Below are positions 23,723-32,301 of a stretch of DNA of 55,333 nt, piece by piece. Below the pieces are notes generated by a model. The model ran no database searches. It had not been told where the DNA came from and worked only from the letters and a program-made list of their open reading frames with translations. The stretch comes from Bacillota bacterium (GTDB lineage: Bacteria; Bacillota; Clostridia; Oscillospirales; Acutalibacteraceae): NCBI GenBank assembly GCA_023417635.1, contig JAEZFF010000123.1:1-55333 (forward strand). Reading direction: 5' to 3'. Each line of letters begins with the position of its first letter. The stretch's first letter is position 1. The position numbers and the translations under genes were made by a program.

Positions 23723-25189
23723 TTGGTTACATTTTTTGTCGCACTAGGCCTGTTGATATTAGGGTACTTTACATACAGCAAAGTTGTAGATAAAGTCTTT
23801 CAGCCGCGGCAGTCACCCACACCGTGCGTTGCGCATCCTGACGGTGTAGACTTCGTGCCCATGAGTACACCGCGTGCATTTCTCGTTGAGCTGCTGAATA
23901 TTGCCGGGCTTGGGCCAATATTCGGCGCGCTGGCCGGTGCACTCTGGGGGCCGGTTGTTTACCTGTGGATTGTTTTTGGCACTATCTTTGCAGGCGGCGT
24001 GCATGACTACATCAGCGGCACGCTTTCCATGCGTCAGGATGGCGCTTCCATTTCGGAAGTCGTCGGCAAAAACCTCGGAAATGTAATGCTGCAGATTATG
24101 CGCGTGTTTTCCGTTGTTTTGTTGGTTCTGATTGGCGCAACTTTCACGACCGGCCCTGCCGGGCTTTTTGCAGAGCTTACGCCAAAAGCACTCGATAAGA
24201 ATTTTTGGCTTGTAATTCTGATAATTTATTACTTTTTGGCAACGCTTTTCCCGATTGACAAAATTATCGGCAAACTGTACCCCATCTTTGGCGTTCTTCT
24301 CATTATCATGTGCCTCGGCGTAGCCGGCGGTGTTATCTTTAACGGCAGTTACCATATGCCGGAAATGGTGCTTGCGAATGAGCACCCGGCACATACGCCA
24401 ATTTGGTCCATGATGTTTATTACAGTAGCCTGCGGCGCCTGCTCCGGGTTCCACTCGACTCAGGCTCCGCTAATTGCCCGCTGTGTTGACGATGAACGTA
24501 AAAACCGCAAGATTTTTTACGGCGCTATGGTCGCTGAAGGTGTCATTGCCCTGATTTGGGCAGCTGTTGGCATGACTTTTTATGGCGGTACCCAGGGCCT
24601 TTACAACGCTGGCAACGCGATTCACAACAACCAGTCCGCAATGGTCTACAATATTGGCAAAGGCCTTCTTGGCCCAATAGGCGCAGTTCTTACCGTTATT
24701 GGTGTTGGCGTTTGCCCGGTTACTTCCGCTGATACCGCATTCCGCAGTGCAAGGCTTACCATTTCCGACTGGTTCCACATTGACCAGAAAAAAGTCGGTA
24801 CACGTCTTGCAATCTCGATTCCTCTCTTCGCCGTCGGCGCTACGCTGACGCAGCTGGACTTCAGCACAATCTGGCGTTATTTCTCCTACTCCAACCAGGC
24901 TCTGGCCATGATCGTCCTGTGGGCCGGCGCCGCATATCTGTGCAAATGGAAAAAGCATTCCCTTGTTTCGCTGATGGCCGCACTTCCTGCAACGTTCATG
25001 TCGGCCGTTACCTGCACCTACTTCTTTATGGCGAAGGAATGCCTGCATCTTTCCACTTCTATTGCTTACCCGGTTGGCATTGCATTTGCCCTTGTCTGCC
25101 TCCTCCTTTACATTGTTAAAGGGGTTCTGCCGAACTGGAATAGCAACGCAAAAGCAAAGATGACTCCGTCTGTTGACAAAGCAGTCTAA
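23723..25189 (+). CDS. cstA: CstA-family carbon starvation/peptide-pyruvate transporter, short form
   Basis: 488 residues with about 13-14 hydrophobic segments. Clear CstA motifs: NIAGLGPIFGALAGALWGP near residue 60, the GGVHDYISGTLSMR segment, and later FHSTQAPLIARC. It is shorter than Escherichia coli CstA (about 700 residues). Family members import peptides or pyruvate during carbon limitation. The start is TTG at 23723 with AAGGAGG eight bases upstream. A lone gene, it ends at the terminator at 25211-25239 and carries an unusual leader (see 23641-23686). Given the pyruvate-centred enzymes in the window, pyruvate is a reasonable but unproven substrate. Confidence 0.92.
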   Translation: MVTFFVALGLLILGYFTYSKVVDKVFQPRQSPTPCVAHPDGVDFVPMSTPRAFLVELLNIAGLGPIFGALAGALWGPVVYLWIVFGTIFAGGVHDYISGTLSMRQDGASISEVVGKNLGNVMLQIMRVFSVVLLVLIGATFTTGPAGLFAELTPKALDKNFWLVILIIYYFLATLFPIDKIIGKLYPIFGVLLIIMCLGVAGGVIFNGSYHMPEMVLANEHPAHTPIWSMMFITVACGACSGFHSTQAPLIARCVDDERKNRKIFYGAMVAEGVIALIWAAVGMTFYGGTQGLYNAGNAIHNNQSAMVYNIGKGLLGPIGAVLTVIGVGVCPVTSADTAFRSARLTISDWFHIDQKKVGTRLAISIPLFAVGATLTQLDFSTIWRYFSYSNQALAMIVLWAGAAYLCKWKKHSLVSLMAALPATFMSAVTCTYFFMAKECLHLSTSIAYPVGIAFALVCLLLYIVKGVLPNWNSNAKAKMTPSVDKAV

Positions 25190-25210
25190 TTTTTAGTTCA
25201 AAAGCTTTTC

Positions 25211-25239
25211 AGCCGTCCCGTTTTTCGGGGCGGCTTTTC
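25211..25239 (+). terminator. Intrinsic terminator of cstA
   Basis: Ten-base arms AGCCGTCCCG (25211-25220) and CGGGGCGGCT (25226-25235) with one T-G pair, T5 loop, T-run after. Confidence 0.88.
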
Positions 25240-25363
25240 TTTGCTTTAAAATACTTGCACACTTTCGCGGGCAGGCAGCATTTTTCGCGAAGAAATTCTC
25301 TTTTTCCCATATTGTTTTCCTGTTTTCTGCATACAACGTTTTTATGTAACAGTTGTAAATTTC

Positions 25364-25393
25364 TTGACAGAAGGGTACTGAAAGATATACAAT
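25364..25393 (+). promoter_or_regulatory. Promoter of the rny-ymdB genes
   Basis: TTGACA (25364-25369) with TATACA (25386-25391, 16-base spacer) or TACAAT (25388-25393, 18-base spacer). It leaves a leader of about 95 bases before rny. Confidence 0.65.
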
Positions 25394-25493
25394 ATTTTTT
25401 ATGGTGCGCTAATACGCATTCAGCAAATTGTAATAATCTTCAAATAGAGATTTCTCGGATTTTCATCATTAAGTTACAGGGAGGTGCCAACAT

Positions 25494-27053
25494 TTGCAAA
25501 TTGATTTAGTCCTCTGCATACTGGTTGCGGTTGTATGTGCGGTTGCTGCGGGAATTGTGTGCTTTTTTCTAGGTTCTGAACACCGCAAAAAGACCGCTGA
25601 ATATACCATAGGCTCTGCAGAACAGGAAGCAAAACGAATTGTGAGCGACGCCATTAAAACGGCGGAAACGAAAAAGAAAGAAGCGATTCTTGAAGGCAAA
25701 GATGAAATTCACCACCAACGTACGGAACAGGAGCGGGAACTGAACGACCGCCGGAAAGAAGTCCAGCGCCAAGAGCGCCGCATTCAGCAAAAAGAAGAAA
25801 CCTTAGACAAAAAAATGGAAAGCCTCGAAGCAAAAGACGAGACGCTCAGTAACAAAAACAAGCAGGCGGATGAACGCCTGGTTCAGGCTGAAGAAATAAA
25901 AAAGAATCAGCGTGAAGCATTGGAGCGTATCTCCGGCTTCACCAAGGATCAGGCAAAGGAATACCTGCTGAACAACCTTGACAATGAATTGACCCACGAA
26001 AAAGCCGTCAAGCTGATGGAGTTTGAACAGCAGACGCGGGAAGAAGCAGACAAAACGGCACGGGAAATTATTTCCACTGCCATTCAACGCTGTGCCGCAG
26101 ACCATGTGGCAGAAGCAACCATCTCCGTGGTGCCGCTGCCAAATGACGAAATGAAAGGCCGCATTATCGGCCGTGAAGGGCGTAATATCCGAGCGATTGA
26201 AACCATGACGGGCGTAGACCTGATTATTGACGACACACCGGAAGCAATTACACTCAGCTGCTTTGAGCCGGTACGCCGTGAAGTTGCCCGTATTGCTTTG
26301 GAACATCTGATTGCCGATGGCCGTATTCATCCAGCGCGCATTGAGGAAACGATTGAAAAAGCTCGCCGTGAAGTGGATAATACCATTAAGCAGGAAGGGG
26401 AACGTGCCGTACTGGAAGCCGGTATCAACGGGATTCACCCAGAGCTTGTAAAGCTTTTGGGACGCCTGCGTTACCGCACAAGTTATGGCCAGAACGTGCT
26501 GAACCATTCGCTGGAGGTTTCGTACCTTGCCGGCATGATGGCTTCTGAACTTGGCATTGATCCAGCGGTTGCCCGCAGAGCAGGTTTGCTGCACGATATT
26601 GGCAAAGCACTTGACCACGAAATTGAAGGTTCGCATGTCGACATCGGTGTGGAAGTCGCACGAAAGTATAAGGAAAGCGACGCCGTTATCCACGCAATAC
26701 AGGCTCATCACAACGACGTAGAGCCTAAAACAATCGCTGCATGCCTTGTGCAGGCTGCTGATGCCATCAGTGCAGCGCGGCCGGGTGCACGGCGTGAAAA
26801 TGTAGAAAACTACATTAAGCGGCTTGAAAAGCTGGAAGAGGTTGCTTCCTCCTTTGATGGCGTGGAACGCAGCTATGCAATCCAGGCCGGCCGTGAAATC
26901 CGTATTATGGTAAAGCCAGAGGTCATTAGTGATGATGACATGGTTCTTCTTGCACGGAATATTTGCAAAAAAATCGAAAGCGACCTCGAATACCCAGGGC
27001 AAATCAAAGTCAATATCATCCGGGAAAGCCGGGCTATTGAATACGCAAAATAA
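25494..27053 (+). CDS. rny: Ribonuclease Y
   Basis: 519 residues. N-terminal membrane helix (about 3-25), long charged coiled coil (about 30-190), KH RNA-binding domain with GRIIGREGRNIRAIE, then an HD phosphohydrolase domain with LLHDIGKALDHE as metal site. It is the membrane-bound endonuclease that starts bulk mRNA decay in many Firmicutes. The start is TTG at 25494 preceded by GGGAGGT at eight bases; it places the membrane helix directly at the N-terminus, as expected. Followed by terminator 27059-27096, then ymdB and spoVS, the same order as in Bacillus. Confidence 0.98.
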   Translation: MQIDLVLCILVAVVCAVAAGIVCFFLGSEHRKKTAEYTIGSAEQEAKRIVSDAIKTAETKKKEAILEGKDEIHHQRTEQERELNDRRKEVQRQERRIQQKEETLDKKMESLEAKDETLSNKNKQADERLVQAEEIKKNQREALERISGFTKDQAKEYLLNNLDNELTHEKAVKLMEFEQQTREEADKTAREIISTAIQRCAADHVAEATISVVPLPNDEMKGRIIGREGRNIRAIETMTGVDLIIDDTPEAITLSCFEPVRREVARIALEHLIADGRIHPARIEETIEKARREVDNTIKQEGERAVLEAGINGIHPELVKLLGRLRYRTSYGQNVLNHSLEVSYLAGMMASELGIDPAVARRAGLLHDIGKALDHEIEGSHVDIGVEVARKYKESDAVIHAIQAHHNDVEPKTIAACLVQAADAISAARPGARRENVENYIKRLEKLEEVASSFDGVERSYAIQAGREIRIMVKPEVISDDDMVLLARNICKKIESDLEYPGQIKVNIIRESRAIEYAK

Positions 27054-27058
27054 GCAAG

Positions 27059-27096
27059 CGAAAGGGGAACAGATGGCTGTTCCCCTTTCGTTTTTA
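27059..27096 (+). terminator. Intrinsic terminator between rny and ymdB
   Basis: Perfect 14-base arms CGAAAGGGGAACAG (27059-27072) and CTGTTCCCCTTTCG (27077-27090), four-base loop, T5 run. ymdB starts only 22 bases later with no promoter visible, so ymdB would depend on read-through or an unseen promoter. Confidence 0.85.
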
Positions 27097-27118
27097 TTAG
27101 GAAAGGGCTGTAGATACT

Positions 27119-27886
27119 ATGAATATTTTGGCAATCGGTGACGTTGTCGGCAGCATTGGCTGCCGCTTTCTGCGCAGCCATCTGCCCGCAATTAAAAAAA
27201 TGAAAGCTATTGACCTCGTGATTGTCAACGGTGAAAATTCTGCCGACGGAAATGGTCTGACTCCTGTTTCCGTACGCCACTTGTTCGACAGCGGCGCCGA
27301 CGTAGTCACTTCTGGCAACCACAGTTTCCGGCGGCGCGAAAGCTACGACCTTTACGACTCTTGTGAAACCCTGCTGCGGCCCGCAAATTTTCCAGCCTCC
27401 GCGCCCGGCCGCGGGTACTGCATTGTAGACATGGGACGCATCCAGGTCGGAGTTATTAACCTAATGGGCGTTGTGTATCTGGAAAGCATGGAATCCCCCT
27501 TCGACTGTGCAGACCGCATCCTTGCAGAAAAGCTGCCCAAAATTACACTTGTGGATTTTCATGCGGAAGCAACAGGCGAAAAGCGTTCCCTCGCCTACTA
27601 TCTTGACGGGCGCGTTTCCGCCGTCTATGGAACGCACACTCATGTGCAGACGGCCGATGAATGCATTCTGCCAAATGGCACCGGCTATCTTTCCGACCTT
27701 GGCATGACGGGGCCGGTCAATTCCGTCCTCGGTGTAAAGCCGGAACTCGTAATCCGCAAAATGAAGACTAAAATGCCCGTGCGGTTTGATCTTGCCGACG
27801 GCGACTGCTGCATCAACGGCGCAATATTCCAAATAGATGAGCATACTGGTAAAACAATTTCCATAGAAAGAATCAATATTTTATAA
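27119..27886 (+). CDS. ymdB: YmdB-family metallophosphoesterase
   Basis: 255 residues. All metal-site motifs of this family are present: IGDVVG at the N-terminus, NGEN, SGNHSF, DFHAEATGEKRS, and GTHTHVQTAD. The Bacillus subtilis protein is a 2',3'-cyclic nucleotide phosphodiesterase that affects biofilm and motility programmes and is thought to work with RNase Y; here it directly follows rny. It acts in the cytoplasm. ATG at 27119 is preceded by AGGAAAGGGC. The strong terminator between rny and this gene could keep its level well below that of rny. Confidence 0.95.
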   Translation: MNILAIGDVVGSIGCRFLRSHLPAIKKMKAIDLVIVNGENSADGNGLTPVSVRHLFDSGADVVTSGNHSFRRRESYDLYDSCETLLRPANFPASAPGRGYCIVDMGRIQVGVINLMGVVYLESMESPFDCADRILAEKLPKITLVDFHAEATGEKRSLAYYLDGRVSAVYGTHTHVQTADECILPNGTGYLSDLGMTGPVNSVLGVKPELVIRKMKTKMPVRFDLADGDCCINGAIFQIDEHTGKTISIERINIL

Positions 27887-27924
27887 AAATTTGGCAATAT
27901 TGGTATATTTTTTTTAAAAAGCTC

Positions 27925-27953
27925 TTGCAAATTTCCTTTATTAGATTTATTAT
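27925..27953 (+). promoter_or_regulatory. Promoter of spoVS
   Basis: TTGCAA (27925-27930), 17-base spacer, TATTAT (27948-27953). It looks sigma-A-like; a sigma-H site, which drives spoVS in Bacillus, is not evident. Confidence 0.6.
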
Positions 27954-27993
27954 GTACTAGTAAAACGTCATGATTCTAATGGGGGATAAAACG

Positions 27994-28254
27994 ATGGAAG
28001 TATTGAAGGTTTCGTCAAAGTCAGCGCCGAATTCCGTTGCCGGCGCAGTTGCAGGAGTAATACGAGAATCCGGATCCGTTGAGCTGCAGGCAGTAGGTGC
28101 CGGCGCAACCAATCAGTCCGTGAAGGCTATTGCCATTGCACGGGGCTATCTTGCGCCATCCGGGATTGACATTATATGCACACCGGCCTTTGCCAGCATT
28201 ACAATCGATGGTGAAGAGCGAACCGCAATGCGGCTGATTGTAGAACCGCGCTGA
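27994..28254 (+). CDS. spoVS: Stage V sporulation protein S
   Basis: 86 residues from ATG at 27994 (GGGGGAT upstream), the exact length of Bacillus subtilis SpoVS, with conserved SAPNSVAGAVAGVIRE, GAGATNQSVKAIAIARGYLAPSG and a C-terminal TAMRLIVEPR. It is a small Alba-like protein needed at a late sporulation stage (coat and cortex); its biochemical role is unclear. It also occurs in some non-sporulating bacteria, so its presence suggests but does not prove sporulation. It has its own promoter and terminator. Confidence 0.97.
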   Translation: MEVLKVSSKSAPNSVAGAVAGVIRESGSVELQAVGAGATNQSVKAIAIARGYLAPSGIDIICTPAFASITIDGEERTAMRLIVEPR

Positions 28255-28266
28255 TTCTTACTCTTC

Positions 28267-28300
28267 CAAAACGCTCCCGGTTTTTGCCGGGGGCGTTTTG
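28267..28300 (+). terminator. Intrinsic terminator of spoVS
   Basis: Fourteen-base arms (28267-28280 and 28287-28300; CAAAACGC...GCGTTTTG with one T-G pair) and a six-base loop. T tract within and after the 3' arm. Confidence 0.8.
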
Positions 28301-28344
28301 CTGTTTCGAAAATACAGCGTACATCTGCCCCATATTTTAAAAGA

Positions 28345-28373
28345 TTGAATCAAACGGAACGGTATGGTATAAT
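28345..28373 (+). promoter_or_regulatory. Promoter of the fakA-like gene and recG
   Basis: TTGAAT (28345-28350), 17-base spacer, TATAAT (28368-28373) with an extended TGG just before it. Start of transcription near 28380. Confidence 0.8.
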
Positions 28374-28444
28374 AACAGAATAAGTTTGTATTAATGCGGC
28401 CTGGGTAAAATACCGCTTCTGTGATTTGAGGGAGTGCTTGCAAA

Positions 28445-30115
28445 GTGATTAGCGGAAATGACTTGAAAAACGCCATAATCTCCGGCGCCAATAATGTTTT
28501 GAAATACCGTGCATCCATTAATGAACTGAATATCTTCCCCGTACCGGATGGAGATACCGGCTCCAATATGTCAATGACAATCGGCGCTGCTGTAAGCGAG
28601 CTGGAAAAACTGGAAAATCCCACTGCGGCTGAAGCTGCTAACACGGCGGCAAGCGCCATGCTGCGCGGCGCACGCGGGAACTCTGGCGTTATCCTTTCTA
28701 TTCTCTTCCGCGGCTTTTCTGACGGGCTGAAGGAAAAGGAAAGCGCAAGTGCGGAAGACCTTGTTAACGCACTTGGCATTGGCGTAGAAGCAGCTTACAA
28801 AGCTGTGATGAAACCAACAGAAGGCACTATCTTGACTGTTTCGCGCATGAGCTGTGAAGCAGGCCGCAAAGCGCTTCAGCAAAGCAGCGACCCCGCCGCC
28901 GTATGGCAGGCTGTGTGCAGCGGTGCTGAAGAAGCCTTGGAACAAACTCCGGAGCAGCTTCCGGTATTGAAGCGTGCAGGCGTTGTAGATGCCGGCGGCA
29001 AGGGGCTTTGCTCTATTTTTGAGGGAATGCAGCGCGTTTTCGGTGGCGGCGAAATGATTGAAGCCGAAACACAGGACACTGCCAATGTAAACGGTGACGA
29101 TTTTTTCCGTAATGCTGCCGCAGAGTTCGATGAAGAAATTCACTTTACTTACTGCACGGAATTCATTATTGGGCGCGATTCCACCAATGCAAAAGATCCT
29201 TCGGAACTCCGTGCTTTTCTTGAAACAATGGGTGACTGCGTTCTTGTTGTCGGCGACGACGAGATTATAAAAGTCCATGTTCATACGGAACATCCTGGCA
29301 AGGCACTGGAAGCCGCCCTCGACTACGGCCAGTTGCTGAGCGTGAAGGTTGACAATATGAAAGAGCAGCACCGCAAAGCTGCGGAGACCGAAAAGAAAGA
29401 AACGGAAGCAGTACCGTGCGAGCCGCTCACTCCGGTTGACCCGGTAAACGAAATCGGCTTTACTGCCGTTGCAAGCGGCAGCGGCCTAAAAACCCTTTTC
29501 ACCGACCTTGGCTGCTGCCAAGTTATCAGCGGCGGCCAAACCATGAACCCAAGCACAGAAATGCTTGCGGAAGCAGTGCGTGCTACTCCAGCCAAAAATG
29601 TTATGATTCTTCCAAACAATAAAAACATCATTCTGGCAGCGGAGCAGGTCGTTCCGCTTGTAAAAGACCGGAAAGTTGTTGTTCTCCCTACACGCACTAT
29701 CCCACAAGGGCTTTCTGCGCTTCTTGCCTATAACCCGGACATTTCGGTGGAAGAAAACACCGTCAGCATGATGGAATCCGCCACGGCCGTGAAGACCGGC
29801 ACGGTAACCTATGCGGCGCGTGACTCTGAATTCGGCGGCCGTAAAATTCACAAAAATGACGTTATGGGTCTTGTGAACGGCAAGCTGGAAATTGTGGACC
29901 ATATTCATGATGTGAGTCATGTGTGTGTAAAGCTGGTTCATTCCATGATGGAACGCAGCACGACTTTTATTACGTTGATTTATGGTCAGGAAGTTTCAGA
30001 AAATGAGGCTAATGACGTATACAATCAGATTAAGTCTAAAATTGACGGTGACGTTGAAGTTACTCTGGTAAACGGAGGCCAGCCGGTTTACTACTATATT
30101 CTTTCTGTGGAATAG
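28445..30115 (+). CDS. fakA: DAK/DhaL-domain protein, FakA (YloV)-type fatty acid kinase
   Basis: 556 residues. The N-terminal DhaL domain carries the nucleotide/magnesium motif PVPDGDTGSNMS (about residues 33-44) and RGARGNSGVI. A middle domain and a C-terminal part (PTRTIPQGLSAL region) are typical of YloV/FakA. In Staphylococcus FakA phosphorylates exogenous fatty acids bound to FakB. No fakB is nearby. GTG start at 28445 with GGGAG ten bases upstream. recG follows after 20 bases, an association widespread in Firmicutes. The family is certain; kinase activity on fatty acids is inferred from homology. Confidence 0.92.
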   Translation: MISGNDLKNAIISGANNVLKYRASINELNIFPVPDGDTGSNMSMTIGAAVSELEKLENPTAAEAANTAASAMLRGARGNSGVILSILFRGFSDGLKEKESASAEDLVNALGIGVEAAYKAVMKPTEGTILTVSRMSCEAGRKALQQSSDPAAVWQAVCSGAEEALEQTPEQLPVLKRAGVVDAGGKGLCSIFEGMQRVFGGGEMIEAETQDTANVNGDDFFRNAAAEFDEEIHFTYCTEFIIGRDSTNAKDPSELRAFLETMGDCVLVVGDDEIIKVHVHTEHPGKALEAALDYGQLLSVKVDNMKEQHRKAAETEKKETEAVPCEPLTPVDPVNEIGFTAVASGSGLKTLFTDLGCCQVISGGQTMNPSTEMLAEAVRATPAKNVMILPNNKNIILAAEQVVPLVKDRKVVVLPTRTIPQGLSALLAYNPDISVEENTVSMMESATAVKTGTVTYAARDSEFGGRKIHKNDVMGLVNGKLEIVDHIHDVSHVCVKLVHSMMERSTTFITLIYGQEVSENEANDVYNQIKSKIDGDVEVTLVNGGQPVYYYILSVE

Positions 30116-30135
30116 CAGAGTTTTCGGGTGAAAAT

Positions 30136-32169
30136 ATGGCCAGTCTTTACCGGAAAAATATTCGTTCTTTAAAAGGCGTCGGCGAACAGCGCGCTCAGCT
30201 TTTTCAAAAGCTTGGCGTGTCTTCCGTCGGCGCTTTGCTTTGCTTTTACCCCAGGGCCTACGAAGACCTCAGCAGTCCCTGCACCATACGCAGCGCACCA
30301 GCCGCCGTTCCGTGCGCCGTGCGCGCAAAAGTAACGGAATCGCCAAGCGGGACGCGCATCCACGGCGGTATGACGCTTTTTAAGGGAAAAGCTGACGATG
30401 GGGAAAGCGAATTTACGCTGACATTTTTCAACAATCCCTATGTTTCGCACCTGCTGAAGGAAGGGCAAACCTACCTTTTTTACGGGAAAGTAGAAGCCAA
30501 TTTTCAAAAGTTCGAGATGACAGTGCCGGAGTTTTTCCCGGCAGATTCCTGCCCGCCTATTCGCCCCATCTACCCACAAACACAAGGTCTCAGCAGCCGA
30601 ATCATTGAAAAAACTGTACGAGAAGCGCTGCGGCTTCTTCCGGAAACCGTAAACGACCCCATCCCTCCTGAACTGCGGCGGCGCTATGATCTTTGCGGCC
30701 TGCGTGAAGCAATGGAAAACATCCACTTCCCATCCAACACGGAAGCGGCCGAAGCCGCACGCCGCAGGCTGATCTTTGAAGAGCTCCTTATCCTGCAGCT
30801 CGGCCTCGGCCAGCGAAAGGAACAAACCAGCCGGCAAAGCCGCTTCCAGCTGAAAAAAGACTTTTCGCCGGAATTTTTTTCACTGCTTCCCTACACGCCA
30901 ACAAACGCACAGAAACGTTCGGTGCGTGAAGCTATGGCTGACATGATGAGCGGGCACGTTATGAATCGGCTAATTCAGGGCGATGTCGGTTCCGGCAAAA
31001 CCGCTGTGGCGGCGGCGCTGTGCTACTCTGCCGTAAAGAATGGCCTGCAAGCGGCTCTAATGGTTCCTACGGAGATTTTAGCCCGGCAGCATTATTACAC
31101 TCTCAGCCGCATTTTAGAGCCTGCAGGGATTCCTACAGCCCTTCTTGCCGGTTCTGTTCCAGCAGCGCAAAAAAGAGAAATTAATTCTGGGCTTGCAGAC
31201 GGTTCCATTGGGCTTGCTATTGGAACCCATGCACTTCTTTCTGAAAACGTCGTTTTCCGGCGGCTTGGCCTTGTCATAACCGACGAACAGCATCGCTTCG
31301 GCGTAGCCCAGCGCATGGCGCTTTCCGCCAAAGGGGACCACCCGCACTTGCTTGTTATGAGCGCAACGCCGATTCCCCGCACATTGGCTCTGATGATTTA
31401 CGGCGACCTTGACCTTTCCGTCCTCGACGAGCTCCCCCCTGGGCGGCAGAAAATTGAAACATACGCGGTCACTTCCGACAAACGGCAGCGGGTTTTCGCC
31501 TTCCTACAAAAAAACATCCGTGCCGGACGTCAGTGCTACATCGTCTGCCCAACGATCGAAGGTGACACAGGCGGCATGGCCAGCGTGAATCGGTACATCG
31601 AAAAGCTGCGTACCGAATGGATGCCGGGCTGTTCTGCCGCCGCGCTTCACGGGCGTATGAAGTCAAAAGAGAAAGCGGCCGTCATGCAGGAATTTGCGGA
31701 AGGAAAAGTCAGTATTCTTGTTTCCACCACCGTGGTGGAAGTTGGCGTTGACGTGCCAAACGCCACCGTAATGCTGATTGAAAACGCCGAGCGGTATGGT
31801 CTTTCGCAGCTGCATCAACTTCGCGGCCGTGTTGGCCGCGGAAAATACCAGTCCTATTGCATTCTGCTTTCCGACGCCCAGAACGAAGAATCCGTTTCGC
31901 GCCTCAAGACCATGTGCGCGACAAACGATGGTTTTCAAATTGCCGACGCTGACCTGAAACTCCGCGGCCCGGGTGATTTCTTCGGGAGCCGCCAGCACGG
32001 CCTTCCCGCACTAAAAATTGCCGACATGGCCGCGGATATGGATTGCCTAAACCGTGCGCAGGAAGCCGCACATGAGATTCTCGCAGACGACCCTTCACTG
32101 GAAAAGCCGGAACATCGCGGCCTGCGTGCTGAAGTTCGGAAACTTTTTGCACAGACTGAGTTTTCCTGA
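30136..32169 (+). CDS. recG: ATP-dependent DNA helicase RecG
   Basis: 677 residues, normal length. N-terminal wedge/OB domain (about 60-150), then a superfamily 2 helicase core: Walker A QGDVGSGKTAVAAA, the DExH box variant TDEQHRFGV, motif III MSATPIPRTL, motif V STTVVEVGVDVP, motif VI QLRGRVGRGK. It rewinds stalled replication forks and processes D-loops and R-loops. It lies 20 bases behind the fakA-like gene, with a GTGAAAAT leader and no strong ribosome site, so translational coupling is possible. Confidence 0.98.
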   Translation: MASLYRKNIRSLKGVGEQRAQLFQKLGVSSVGALLCFYPRAYEDLSSPCTIRSAPAAVPCAVRAKVTESPSGTRIHGGMTLFKGKADDGESEFTLTFFNNPYVSHLLKEGQTYLFYGKVEANFQKFEMTVPEFFPADSCPPIRPIYPQTQGLSSRIIEKTVREALRLLPETVNDPIPPELRRRYDLCGLREAMENIHFPSNTEAAEAARRRLIFEELLILQLGLGQRKEQTSRQSRFQLKKDFSPEFFSLLPYTPTNAQKRSVREAMADMMSGHVMNRLIQGDVGSGKTAVAAALCYSAVKNGLQAALMVPTEILARQHYYTLSRILEPAGIPTALLAGSVPAAQKREINSGLADGSIGLAIGTHALLSENVVFRRLGLVITDEQHRFGVAQRMALSAKGDHPHLLVMSATPIPRTLALMIYGDLDLSVLDELPPGRQKIETYAVTSDKRQRVFAFLQKNIRAGRQCYIVCPTIEGDTGGMASVNRYIEKLRTEWMPGCSAAALHGRMKSKEKAAVMQEFAEGKVSILVSTTVVEVGVDVPNATVMLIENAERYGLSQLHQLRGRVGRGKYQSYCILLSDAQNEESVSRLKTMCATNDGFQIADADLKLRGPGDFFGSRQHGLPALKIADMAADMDCLNRAQEAAHEILADDPSLEKPEHRGLRAEVRKLFAQTEFS

Positions 32170-32233
32170 ACAGACGATTTCCATTCCCTTGCTTTTTCAT
32201 ATCTTAGCGTTATCTAATTTATACATTGTTAGA

Positions 32234-32242
32234 TGCTATAAT
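32234..32242 (+). promoter_or_regulatory. Extended -10 promoter of the transglutaminase-like gene
   Basis: TGC plus TATAAT (32237-32242). The -35 region is poor, as often with extended -10 elements. Confidence 0.55.
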
Positions 32243-32301
32243 AAAGCTATGATTACCAGGATTCTGTAAAAGCCGTTTCTGAAAAGAAAGAAGGATGAAT
32301 A

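Noticed and set aside
25803..27002. Minus-strand open frame (399 codons) opposite rny
   Set aside because: Shadow of RNase Y; composition is not protein-like.
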